Assembly (NCBI RefSeq): GCF_001412575.1
Contig: NZ_CP011834.1
Coordinates: forward strand, 248,001 to 312,000
Source of the DNA: Limnohabitans sp. 103DPR2
Lineage (GTDB): Bacteria > Pseudomonadota > Gammaproteobacteria > Burkholderiales > Burkholderiaceae_C
DNA: 64,000 bases
Direction: 5' to 3'
Part shown: positions 28,949 to 37,396 of the stretch, one piece after another
Position numbering within the stretch: position 1 is the stretch's first letter
Layout: the number at the start of each line of letters is the position of its first letter
Made by a program: the position numbers and the translations under genes
Notes under the pieces: model-generated
Told to the model about the DNA's origin: nothing
The model's input: the letters and a program-made list of their open reading frames with translations, nothing else
The model's database searches: none

Positions 28949-29857
28949 ATGAGCAATACACTCAGCATAGGCGTCATTGGCTTGGGTGCCATGGGCATGG
29001 GCATGGCGCAATCTTTGCGACGTGCCGGCCATGTGGTCAATGTGTTTGATGTGCGCGCCGAAGTGGCGCAAAAGTTTGCCGCCGAAGGCGGCGTGGCATG
29101 CGCCAGTTTGGCAGACATCGCCAAAGCGTCTGACGTGTTGGTGTCGGTGGTGGTCAATGCCGCACAAACTGAGTCGGTGTTGATGGGCGACGGTACTGCG
29201 CAATCTGGTTGCATCCATCACCTCAAACCTGGCAGTGTGTTTGTGATGTGCTCCACGGTCGATCCCGCATTTTCTGTCGGCCTTGAAAAAACACTCAATG
29301 CCAAAGGCTTGCTGTACATCGATGCGCCCATTTCAGGTGGTGCAGCCAAAGCGGCTTCCGGTCAGATGACGATGATGACCGCCGGCTCGCCCGAAGCGTA
29401 TGCCAAAGCCGAGCCTTTCTTGAATGCCATGGCGGCCAAGGTTTACAAACTGGGTGACAGTGCTGGCGCGGGCAGCAAAGTGAAAATCATCAACCAGCTT
29501 TTAGCAGGCGTGCACATTGCTGCGGCCGCAGAAGCCATGGCGCTGGGTTTGCGTGAAGGCGTTGATCCCAATGCGCTTTATGAAGTGATCACGCACAGCG
29601 CTGGCAACAGTTGGATGTTTGAGAACCGCATGGCCCATGTGCTTGCAGCTGACTACACACCTCTTTCTGCAGTCGATATTTTTGTGAAAGATTTGGGCTT
29701 GGTTTTGGACATGGCACGCGCCAGCAAATTTCCGTTACCGCTTTCCAGCACCGCGCATCAAATGTTCATGCAAGCCAGCACAGCAGGCTTTGCCAAAGAA
29801 GATGACAGTGCTGTGATCAAAATTTTCCCAGGCATTGAATTGCCCAAAGCAAAGTAA
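28949..29857 (+). CDS. ltnD: L-threonate dehydrogenase
   Basis: LtnD oxidises L-threonate to 2-oxo-tetronate with NAD. The 302-residue protein belongs to the 3-hydroxyisobutyrate dehydrogenase family. It has GLGAMGMGMAQSLRRAG near the N-terminus, the substrate-binding DAPISGGAAKAASGQM, and the segment GAGSKVKIINQLLAG with the catalytic Lys. The family alone would leave the substrate open. The adjacent otnK, otnC and otnI define the four-carbon acid pathway and support ltnD. Confidence 0.88.
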   Translation: MSNTLSIGVIGLGAMGMGMAQSLRRAGHVVNVFDVRAEVAQKFAAEGGVACASLADIAKASDVLVSVVVNAAQTESVLMGDGTAQSGCIHHLKPGSVFVMCSTVDPAFSVGLEKTLNAKGLLYIDAPISGGAAKAASGQMTMMTAGSPEAYAKAEPFLNAMAAKVYKLGDSAGAGSKVKIINQLLAGVHIAAAAEAMALGLREGVDPNALYEVITHSAGNSWMFENRMAHVLAADYTPLSAVDIFVKDLGLVLDMARASKFPLPLSSTAHQMFMQASTAGFAKEDDSAVIKIFPGIELPKAK

Positions 29858-29881
29858 AACCCAAACCTGAAAGCATTCAAC

Positions 29882-31162
29882 ATGAAATTGGGTTGCATTG
29901 CAGACGACTTCACCGGCGCTACCGATTTGGCCAATAACTTGGTTCGATCAGGCATGCGCGTCATGCAAACTTTTGGTGTGCCCACAGCGCCGCTGTCATC
30001 GGACGTTGATGCCGTGGTGGTTGCTTTGAAATCTCGCACCATTTCTGCACAGGACGCCATTGCACAGTCTTTGGATGCCTTGAAATGGTTACAAGCACAA
30101 GGCGCCGAACAAATCTATTTCAAATACTGCTCGACATTTGACAGCACGCCAGAAGGCAACATTGGCCCCGTCACAGAAGCTTTGATGGACGCGCTCAACT
30201 GCAAGTTCACCATCGCCACACCCGCTTTCCCCGACAACGGTCGCACGGTGTTCAAGGGCTATTTGTTTGCTGGCGCGGTGCTGCTGAATGAAAGCGGCAT
30301 GCAAAACCATCCACTCACGCCCATGACCGATGCCAACTTGGTGCGCGTGATGCAAGCGCAAACTAAACGCAAGGTGGGCTTGATCGATCACACCGTGCTG
30401 GCCAAGGGCACACAGGCCATCGCCGACAAAATCAAACAACTTGAAGCCGATGGTGTGGGTGTCGCTATTGTGGACGCCACCAGCAACGAGGATTTGAAAA
30501 CCTTGGGCCCTGCGCTCAAAGGCATGCACTTGGTGACAGCCGGCTCCGGCGTGGCCATTGGTCTACCTGGCAACTGGGGCTTGCAATCTTCTGCGCAAGC
30601 CGCCGCATTGCCGGCACCCACCGGCTACCAAGCCATTGTGTCGGGCAGCTGTTCATTGGCCACACAAGCGCAAGTGGCGAACTACATTTCAACAGGCCTG
30701 CCCAGTTGGCAATTCAAGCCTTTGAATTGGTCAGCGCATGATGTGCCTGCACAAATCAAAGCGGATGTAGACGCTGCTTTGGCATGGGCTAAGCCTTTGT
30801 TGGCGCAAGGTCCTGTGCTGGTGTATGCCACCACCGATGCCGACACCTTGCAACAAGTCCAAGCCCAATTTGGACGCGAGCAAGCTGGCGAATGGATGGA
30901 GTCGGCCTTGGCGCAAGTTTGCCTCGGCCTTCAAGCAATGGGGGTCAAGCAATGGGTGATTGCCGGGGGCGAAACCTCTGGCGCCTGTGTGCAAGCTTTG
31001 AACATCACGCAAATGCAAATCGGCCCGCAAATTGATCCGGGCGTGCCATGGTGCTTTGCGCCGCAACACACTGCGGGTCACCTCACTTTAAAGTCTGGCA
31101 ACTTTGGCACACCCGACTTTTTCACAAAGGCCCTGAAGGTGTTGGTGGAGACCGCCGCATGA
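29882..31162 (+). CDS. otnK: 3-oxo-tetronate kinase
   Basis: OtnK phosphorylates 3-oxo-tetronate at C4. It is a member of the former DUF1537 kinase family. The 426-residue protein begins KLGCIADDFTGATDLANNL, the family's substrate-binding start, has YFKYCSTFDSTPEGNIGP, and ends with the nucleotide-binding part including AGGETSGACVQAL. Length is normal. It lies 24 bases after ltnD and overlaps otnC by four bases. Confidence 0.92.
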   Translation: MKLGCIADDFTGATDLANNLVRSGMRVMQTFGVPTAPLSSDVDAVVVALKSRTISAQDAIAQSLDALKWLQAQGAEQIYFKYCSTFDSTPEGNIGPVTEALMDALNCKFTIATPAFPDNGRTVFKGYLFAGAVLLNESGMQNHPLTPMTDANLVRVMQAQTKRKVGLIDHTVLAKGTQAIADKIKQLEADGVGVAIVDATSNEDLKTLGPALKGMHLVTAGSGVAIGLPGNWGLQSSAQAAALPAPTGYQAIVSGSCSLATQAQVANYISTGLPSWQFKPLNWSAHDVPAQIKADVDAALAWAKPLLAQGPVLVYATTDADTLQQVQAQFGREQAGEWMESALAQVCLGLQAMGVKQWVIAGGETSGACVQALNITQMQIGPQIDPGVPWCFAPQHTAGHLTLKSGNFGTPDFFTKALKVLVETAA

Positions 31163-31848
31163 CAGCCGTTTTGAACATGAGCGAAGCCAAGGCGCGAGAA
31201 GAAATTTGCCGTGTGGGTGAGAGCCTATTTCAACGCGGCTATGTGCATGCCACCGCTGGCAACATCAGCGTGCGCTTGGACCACGGTTTTTTAATCACCC
31301 CCACAGATGCCTGCTTGGGATTTTTAGATCCAGCAGATCTGGCCTTGCTGGATCACGATGGTCATCAATTGAGCGGCAACCGCGCCAGCAAAACCATTGC
31401 CTTGCACCGCAAAATTTACGAAGCCTCCGATCACGCGCCCGGCAGCTGGCCAGCCCACTGCGTCATTCACACCCACAGCACCCACTGCGTGGGTTTGAGT
31501 TTGCGCGCCAAAGGGCCTGAGCTGTTGCCACCCATCACGCCTTACTTTGTGATGAAGGTCGGCCACGTGCCCTTGATTCCGTATTTCCGTCCGGGTGATG
31601 TGCTGGCGGCTGATGCGGTGGCCGATGCCATTCTTCACTATGCCAAAGTCGACACACCCATTCGCGCCGTCATGTTGTCGCGTTTGGGGCCCAATGTATG
31701 GCACCAAGATTTAACGCAGGCCATGGCCACCCTTGAAGAGTTAGAAGAAACCGCGAAACTGGTTCAAAACCTGGCACCTCATCTGCCCGAAAATTTATCG
31801 GATGCACAGATTGAAGAATTGCGTCAGAATTTTGGAGCCGCTTGGTGA
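31159..31848 (+). CDS. otnC: 3-oxo-tetronate 4-phosphate decarboxylase
   Basis: OtnC is a class II aldolase/adducin-type metalloenzyme that decarboxylates 3-oxo-tetronate 4-phosphate to dihydroxyacetone phosphate. The 229-residue product shows ATAGNISVRLDHGFLITPT, the metal-binding HTHSTHC motif, and LSRLGPNVWHQDL. The ATG at 31159 overlaps the otnK stop by four bases. A longer in-frame reading starting inside otnK was rejected. The reaction assignment depends on the neighbours. Confidence 0.92.
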   Translation: MTAVLNMSEAKAREEICRVGESLFQRGYVHATAGNISVRLDHGFLITPTDACLGFLDPADLALLDHDGHQLSGNRASKTIALHRKIYEASDHAPGSWPAHCVIHTHSTHCVGLSLRAKGPELLPPITPYFVMKVGHVPLIPYFRPGDVLAADAVADAILHYAKVDTPIRAVMLSRLGPNVWHQDLTQAMATLEELEETAKLVQNLAPHLPENLSDAQIEELRQNFGAAW

Positions 31849-31916
31849 TCTTGCACTGAGCACCCACACAACACAAACAGTGCACATCGCACCTGCGATT
31901 TACTTGAAAGCTTCTC

Positions 31917-32747
31917 ATGCCTCAATTTGCCGCCAACCTGTCCATGATGTACCCCGACATGGATTTTCTGGACCGTTTCGAAGCAGCGGCCAAGGATGGT
32001 TTCAAAGCGGTTGAGTATTTGTTCCCCTACGCGTATGCCGCCGAAGAACTGGCCGCACGCCTCAAAGGGAATGGCCTGCAACAAGTCTTGTTCAACATGC
32101 CGCCCGGTGGCATCGATGACGCCAGCACCTTGAGTGCCTGGGACAGAGGCGATCGCGGCACAGCATGCAGTCCCGGTCGCGAAGCTGAGTACCAAGCCGG
32201 CGTGCACCGTGCCATGCGTTATGCAGAGGTGTTGGGTTGCCCCCGCATTCACTCCATGGCCGGCGTGTTGCCAGCGGGCGTCTCGCGTGAGCAAGCGCAA
32301 AAAACCTTGGTGGCCAATTTGAAGTGGGCCTGCCAGCAGGCCAAAACAGCTGGCTTGGACGTTTTGCTGGAACCCATCAACCCCCGCGGCATTCCCGGAT
32401 TTTTTGTCAATCGCCAAGACCATGCCCACGAGATCTTGGCCGAGGTGAACGAGCCCAATCTGAAAGTGCAGATGGATTTGTTCCACTGCCAAATTGTGGA
32501 AGGCGACGTCACCACCAAAATTGAGCGCTATTTGCCCACAGGCAAGGTCGGTCACTTTCAAATTGCCGATGTGCCTTTGCGCCATGAACCTGGCACCGGT
32601 GAATTGAACTGGCCCTATCTGTTTGACCTGATTGACCGTCTGTCGGCAGAATGGGATTGGCAAGGTTGGGTGGGTTGCGAGTATGTGCCCGCAGACATTA
32701 CCCAGGGTGGCACCTCACGCGGTTTGTCGTGGTTGAAATCTGTTTGA
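31917..32747 (+). CDS. otnI: 2-oxo-tetronate isomerase
   Basis: OtnI converts 2-oxo-tetronate to 3-oxo-tetronate. The 276-residue TIM-barrel protein belongs to the hydroxypyruvate isomerase (Hyi) family: PQFAANLSMMYPDMDFLDRF at the start, VEYLFPYAY, LLEPINPRGIPGFFVN with a metal ligand Glu, QMDLFHCQIVEGD, HFQIADVPLRHEPGTGELNW and VGCEYVPA. By family alone it could be Hyi, but its place in the ltnD-otnK-otnC cluster favours OtnI. It starts 68 bases after otnC. Confidence 0.88.
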   Translation: MPQFAANLSMMYPDMDFLDRFEAAAKDGFKAVEYLFPYAYAAEELAARLKGNGLQQVLFNMPPGGIDDASTLSAWDRGDRGTACSPGREAEYQAGVHRAMRYAEVLGCPRIHSMAGVLPAGVSREQAQKTLVANLKWACQQAKTAGLDVLLEPINPRGIPGFFVNRQDHAHEILAEVNEPNLKVQMDLFHCQIVEGDVTTKIERYLPTGKVGHFQIADVPLRHEPGTGELNWPYLFDLIDRLSAEWDWQGWVGCEYVPADITQGGTSRGLSWLKSV

Positions 32748-32763
32748 ATTTTTGGAGACCCTC

Positions 32764-34245
32764 ATGAACGCACCTCTTCACAAAGAAATGCCCGCTGGTT
32801 TGCTCAATGCAGAAACCGCTTTGCGCGACGTCACACAGGCTTGGGATTCCAAGATTTTGAAAGAACTCACGCAGTACATTGAAATTCCTGCCAAGTCGCC
32901 TTCCTTTGATGCCAACTGGGAAGCCAATGGCTATCTCGACACGGTGCTGCGTCAAACAGCTTCATGGATTGAAGCGCAAAAGGTGGCGGGTCTCACCTTG
33001 GAGATCATTCGCTTGCCAGGCCGCACGCCGGTTTTGTACTTCGACATTCCCGCCACACGCGCGCAATCGGAAGGCTCTGGCCAAACCGTGTTGATGTACG
33101 GCCACTTGGACAAGCAGCCCGAGTTCAGCGGTTGGCGCAACGACCTGGGTCCGTGGACACCCAAATACGAAGAAGGCAAGTTGTATGGCCGCGGCGGCGC
33201 CGACGATGGCTACGCTGCTTACGCCAGCATTGCCGCCGTCCAGGCGCTCAAAAATCAAAACACACCCCATCCACGCATCGTGGGTTTGATTGAAACCTGC
33301 GAAGAGTCTGGCTCTTACGATTTGTTACCCTACATCGACAGCTTGCGTCCCCGTTTGGGCGATGTGGGGCTGGTCATTTGCTTGGACAGTGGCGCAGGCA
33401 ACTATGACCAGTTGTGGCTCACCACCAGCCTGCGGGGCATGGCCAGTGGCACCTTGAAGGTTGAAATTCTGACCGAAGGCATTCACTCGGGCGATGCATC
33501 AGGCTTGGTGCCTTCCAGTTTCCGCATCATGCGCCAAGTGCTTGACCGCCTGGAAGACAGCAAGTCAGGTCGTTTACTGCCCGCCAGCTTTCACTGCGAA
33601 GTGCCAGCCGACCGCTTGGCACAAGCCAAAGCCACGGCCAGCATCTTGGGCGAAGAGGTTTACAAACGTTTTCCATGGGCGCATTACGACTGCGGTGGTT
33701 CCACCACCTTTGCACTGCCCACCACCACCGATCCGCTGCAAGCTTTGCTCAATCGCACATGGACACCCACCTTGAGCGTAACCGGTGCGGAAGGTTTCCC
33801 TACTTTGGAGAATGCAGGCAACGTGCTGCGTCCCTACACCGCATTCAAGCTCAGCTTGCGTTTGCCACCGCTGGTCGATGCGGCCTCTGCCGTGGCAGAA
33901 ATGAAAACCTTGCTGGAAGACAACGCCCCCTACCAAGCCCGCGTCACGTTTGAATCCAATGGCGGCGCCACGGGTTGGAACGCTCCCAGCAGCACACCTT
34001 GGTTTGAAAAGGCCCTGCAAACCGCCAGCCAATCGCACTTTGGTGCGTCGGTGGGTTACATCGGCCAAGGCGGCACCATCCCCTTGATGAACATGCTCAG
34101 CCAAGGTTTCCCCACAGCGCAAATGATGGTGTGTGGCGTACTGGGCCCCAAGAGCAATGCCCATGGCCCCAACGAGTTCTTGCATGTGCCCTATGCTAAA
34201 AAACTCACAGCCTCCGTGGCCGAGGTGATGGCGTCATTGCCTTAA
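32764..34245 (+). CDS. M20 family metallopeptidase (dipeptidase-like)
   Basis: The 493-residue protein is a dinuclear zinc M20 hydrolase. Metal-site motifs are MYGHLDKQPEF, LYGRGGADDGYAAYAS and the ETCEESGS stretch with the catalytic and ligand glutamates. A dimerisation insert follows. It resembles carnosinase/succinyl-diaminopimelate-type dipeptidases, and the substrate is unknown. The ATG at 32764 has TGGAG six bases upstream. It follows otnI by 16 bases, so it is probably co-transcribed with the threonate genes, and is convergent with the MFS gene with only one base between the stops. Confidence 0.86.
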   Translation: MNAPLHKEMPAGLLNAETALRDVTQAWDSKILKELTQYIEIPAKSPSFDANWEANGYLDTVLRQTASWIEAQKVAGLTLEIIRLPGRTPVLYFDIPATRAQSEGSGQTVLMYGHLDKQPEFSGWRNDLGPWTPKYEEGKLYGRGGADDGYAAYASIAAVQALKNQNTPHPRIVGLIETCEESGSYDLLPYIDSLRPRLGDVGLVICLDSGAGNYDQLWLTTSLRGMASGTLKVEILTEGIHSGDASGLVPSSFRIMRQVLDRLEDSKSGRLLPASFHCEVPADRLAQAKATASILGEEVYKRFPWAHYDCGGSTTFALPTTTDPLQALLNRTWTPTLSVTGAEGFPTLENAGNVLRPYTAFKLSLRLPPLVDAASAVAEMKTLLEDNAPYQARVTFESNGGATGWNAPSSTPWFEKALQTASQSHFGASVGYIGQGGTIPLMNMLSQGFPTAQMMVCGVLGPKSNAHGPNEFLHVPYAKKLTASVAEVMASLP

Positions 34246-34246
34246 G

Positions 34247-35413
34247 TCAGGTGCTTTGTTTGCGAACCCAAACCATCCATGCCAGGGACAAGGCAATCAA
34301 GGCCACGGGGATCAGTGAGCCGTAGTTCAACCACGTCCATCCTTGTGTAGTCACCAAAGCGCCTGAAGCAAACGACGTGACGGCCATGGTGGCAAACACG
34401 CAGAAATTGATCGCGGCTTGACCGCGGTCTTTTTCTTCAGGGCGCCATGCCGTCATCGACAAGGTGGTGCTGCCCGTGAACACAAAGTTCCAACCGACGC
34501 CCAACAAGAAGAGGGCCACCAAGAACTGATTCAAGTCGGTGCCCGACAATGCCACGGCAATGCAAACAAAATTCAAGAGCACGCCCACGCCCATGATTTG
34601 CAAGGTGCCAAATTTCTTGATCAAGTGACCCGTGAAGAAGCCGGGCGCAAACATGCCGATCACATGCCATTCCAGCACCAGCGCAGCGTCACTGAATTGG
34701 TAACCGCACACTTGCATGGCCAAGGGTGTGGCGGCCATCAACAAGTTCATCACGCCATAACTCATGGCCGAGGACACCACCGCCACGATGAAGACCGGTT
34801 GCTTCATGATCTCGGACAAGGGTCGACCGTCTGAGCTGCCTTTTGCCTTTTCAACCACAGGGGGAAACTTCACAAAGTGCATCAGCACCATGCCCAACAC
34901 CGCCACCACGGTGAGGGCCACATAGGCCCCCATGAACGGCGTCTCAAACCAGCCCTTGCTTTTGGAGGCCAGATTGGGGCCCACGATGGCGCCAATCAAA
35001 CCACCGGCCATCACCCACGAGACGGCCTTCTCACGAAAAGAGGGCTCTGCCAACTCAGCCGCAGCAAAACGATACAACTGACCATTGGCACTGTAATAAC
35101 CGGCGATCAATGTGGCGACTGTGAGCAATGCGAAGTTGTGGGTGTAGGCCGCATAGGCGCACAAGACCGCAGACAACAAGCCCACCAGCAGCCCCAACTG
35201 AAACGACACGCGCCGTCCCCACTTGACTTGTGATTTGGCCACCAGCCCAGTGGACAGCGCGCCGCCCACCACGTAACCCATCACAGGCAAGGTGGCCATC
35301 CAGCCCACCGGCGCCAGGCTCAAGCCCACCAAGCCATTGATGGCAATGAAGGTCACGTTGTTGGTGAGAAACAGGCCTTGGCACAAAGCCAATAAGAAAA
35401 GATTGGGGTTCAT
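34247..35413 (-). CDS. MFS transporter
   Basis: The 388-residue integral membrane protein has twelve predicted hydrophobic helices and a charged central loop (FPPVVEKAKGSSDGRPLSEI). The MFS loop motif near helix 2-3 appears as GLVAKSQVKWGRRVSFQLG. The substrate is unknown. It converges on the M20 peptidase gene of the threonate cluster, but it is on the opposite strand and sits 14 bases upstream of nothing else in that cluster, so linkage to threonate uptake is only a guess. A RsmE gene lies just downstream of its start side. Confidence 0.82.
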   Translation of the reverse strand: MNPNLFLLALCQGLFLTNNVTFIAINGLVGLSLAPVGWMATLPVMGYVVGGALSTGLVAKSQVKWGRRVSFQLGLLVGLLSAVLCAYAAYTHNFALLTVATLIAGYYSANGQLYRFAAAELAEPSFREKAVSWVMAGGLIGAIVGPNLASKSKGWFETPFMGAYVALTVVAVLGMVLMHFVKFPPVVEKAKGSSDGRPLSEIMKQPVFIVAVVSSAMSYGVMNLLMAATPLAMQVCGYQFSDAALVLEWHVIGMFAPGFFTGHLIKKFGTLQIMGVGVLLNFVCIAVALSGTDLNQFLVALFLLGVGWNFVFTGSTTLSMTAWRPEEKDRGQAAINFCVFATMAVTSFASGALVTTQGWTWLNYGSLIPVALIALSLAWMVWVRKQST

Positions 35414-35427
35414 ACACCCGAGTGTAT

Positions 35428-36183
35428 CTAGGTCAGCAAGCCCAAGGCAGACAAAACGGCGACAGGGGCTGTTTCGGCTCTCAAGACCCGTTGACCCAAA
35501 CTCACAGGCAAGAAGCCTGCAGCCAAGGCTTGTGCTTCCTCATCAGGGCTGAGGCCGCCTTCGGGGCCACTCAAAAGAATGAGCTCAAGTGCTTGGCCTG
35601 CCGCTTGGGTCGGCAAGGCTTGCAGCGCCTCCTGCAAGCTTTTCGTACCATCGGCCAAGGACAAGATCCAACGTGTGCAGTTGGACTGCTGCGCCGACGC
35701 AGTGATGGCTTGCGACAAAGTCAGTGGCGTCGCTACTTGCAAGACACGGTTGCGACCACATTGTTCGCTGGCAGCCACAGCAATGGCTTGCCAGTGCGCC
35801 AATTTTTTGTCGGCCCGCTCGCCTTTGAGTTTCAAGACACTGCGCTCGGCCGTGATCGGCAAGAGCGTGCTGGCGCCCAATTCCGTGGCTTTTTCAAGCA
35901 GCCAGTCCATGCGTTCGTTGGCGGTGATGCCCGACCACAAATGGACACGCACAGCCAACTCGCGCTCTGTGTCGATGCGTTGCGTCACACGAACGCCCAC
36001 ATCACTGCGGCCCATGCGCGTGATGACGGCCACACATTCACCGCCCTCACCGTTGAACAAGGTGATCTCGTCACCGGGCTGCATTCTGCGAACTTGAACG
36101 TGCCGCGCAGTGCCTGCGGGCAAGTCCAATTCGTCGCCAGGATGAAGGGCTGCGGGGCAGTGAAAGCGGGGCAGTTGCGACAT
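35428..36183 (-). CDS. rsmE: 16S rRNA m3U1498 methyltransferase
   Basis: RsmE methylates N3 of U1498 in 16S rRNA. The 251-residue protein has the N-terminal PUA-like part (HVQVRRMQPGDEITLFNGEG) and a C-terminal SPOUT knot with LLSGPEGGLSPDEE and LGQRVLRAETAPVA, the SAM-binding signature. The ATG at 36183 is four bases beyond the amgK stop and gives the typical MSQLPRFHCP start. It is probably co-transcribed with amgK. Confidence 0.93.
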   Translation of the reverse strand: MSQLPRFHCPAALHPGDELDLPAGTARHVQVRRMQPGDEITLFNGEGGECVAVITRMGRSDVGVRVTQRIDTERELAVRVHLWSGITANERMDWLLEKATELGASTLLPITAERSVLKLKGERADKKLAHWQAIAVAASEQCGRNRVLQVATPLTLSQAITASAQQSNCTRWILSLADGTKSLQEALQALPTQAAGQALELILLSGPEGGLSPDEEAQALAAGFLPVSLGQRVLRAETAPVAVLSALGLLT

Positions 36184-36187
36184 GGCT

Positions 36188-37276
36188 TTACATTCGGCCA
36201 AACGCAAAGCCAGTGACGCCGTCGGTGCCTTCGACCTCTTCGATCAAACGCAGCAAAGGCTTGAGCTCAATGTAGCGAGACGCTGTGGCGCGAATGTAGG
36301 CGATGAAACGCGGTGCATCAGCGAGGTACTTGTCTTTGCCATCGCGCAATGTGAGCCGTGCAAAGATGCCCGCCACTTTGAGGTGCCGCTGCAAGCCCAT
36401 CCACTCCACCGCGCGGTAGAAGGCGCCAAAGTCTTGGTGCCAATCTTCAAAATCGAGCAAGCCTGCTTTGCGGGCTTTTTCCCAATAGCGAATGGTGACA
36501 TCGAGCACAAAGTCTTCTTCCCATGTGAGGAAGGCATCGCGCATGAGGCTGGCCACATCGTAGGTGACGGGGCCGTAGACCGCATCTTGAAAATCCAAAA
36601 CGCCCAAGGCACCATCCTGCCCAGTGGGCATCATCAAATTGCGCGGCATGAAGTCGCGGTGCACAAACACCGAGGGCGCGGCCAAATTGCGCGCCACCAA
36701 AGTCTGGAAGGTGCTGTCCAAGGTGCTGCGCATTTTGCCTTCGACTTTCAGGCCGCGGTGCTGTGTCAGGTACCAATCGGGAAACAAGCTCAACTCGCGC
36801 TGAAGCAGGGCTTCATCGTAGGGCGGCAACACACCAGGTTTGGAAGACAACTGCCACGCAATCAGGGCATCGACGGCCTGCATGTACAGGCCATGGTTGG
36901 CCTGAGGGTTTTGCTTGTCAATGGCGGCCATCATGGTTTGGTCACCCAAGTCGGTGAGCAACATGAAGCCTTGAGGTGCGTCCCACGCCAAAACCTCTGG
37001 CGCTTTCAAGCCCGCCGCTTGCATGAGCTTGGCCACTTTAACGAAGGGTTCACAATTTTCTTTGTCGGGCGGGGCGTCCATCACGATCAAACTGGCGCCC
37101 TGCTGCTGGTCCACCCGCAAATACCGGCGAAAGCTGGCATCCGCAGAAGCGATGCGCAAGCTTGACGGCAGCACCCCGTGTGTGGCCGCCAAGGATTGAA
37201 GCCAAGCCTCACAAGCCAATTGGCGTTGCGGGTCTGCCCAAGGCACTGTAGCGGTAGATGTCTGATCCGAGTTCAA
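36188..37276 (-). CDS. amgK: N-acetylmuramate/N-acetylglucosamine kinase AmgK
   Basis: AmgK phosphorylates MurNAc (and GlcNAc) at C1 in the cell-wall recycling route that leads through MurU to UDP-MurNAc. The protein has an aminoglycoside-phosphotransferase fold, with SADASFRRYLRVD near the start, the catalytic loop VFVHRDFMPRNLM and the metal-binding GVLDFQDAVYGPVTYDVASL. It lies divergent from lptD, as amgK does in pseudomonads. Start codons are all non-ATG. TTG at 37276 has GGAATGAG upstream and fits homologues, while TTG at 37294 and GTG at 37246 are alternatives. murU is in the window at 47268-48071. Confidence 0.88.
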   Translation of the reverse strand: MNSDQTSTATVPWADPQRQLACEAWLQSLAATHGVLPSSLRIASADASFRRYLRVDQQQGASLIVMDAPPDKENCEPFVKVAKLMQAAGLKAPEVLAWDAPQGFMLLTDLGDQTMMAAIDKQNPQANHGLYMQAVDALIAWQLSSKPGVLPPYDEALLQRELSLFPDWYLTQHRGLKVEGKMRSTLDSTFQTLVARNLAAPSVFVHRDFMPRNLMMPTGQDGALGVLDFQDAVYGPVTYDVASLMRDAFLTWEEDFVLDVTIRYWEKARKAGLLDFEDWHQDFGAFYRAVEWMGLQRHLKVAGIFARLTLRDGKDKYLADAPRFIAYIRATASRYIELKPLLRLIEEVEGTDGVTGFAFGRM

Positions 37277-37396
37277 GGTCTCATTCCAAATCAAAAAACG
37301 ACGGCAAAGGGTGCCGCTTCACATTGTGGAGGCCACAGAGGCGGCACTCATGGATAATCCATTCTACAAACACCCGTCCTTGCAGATAACAGCCCC

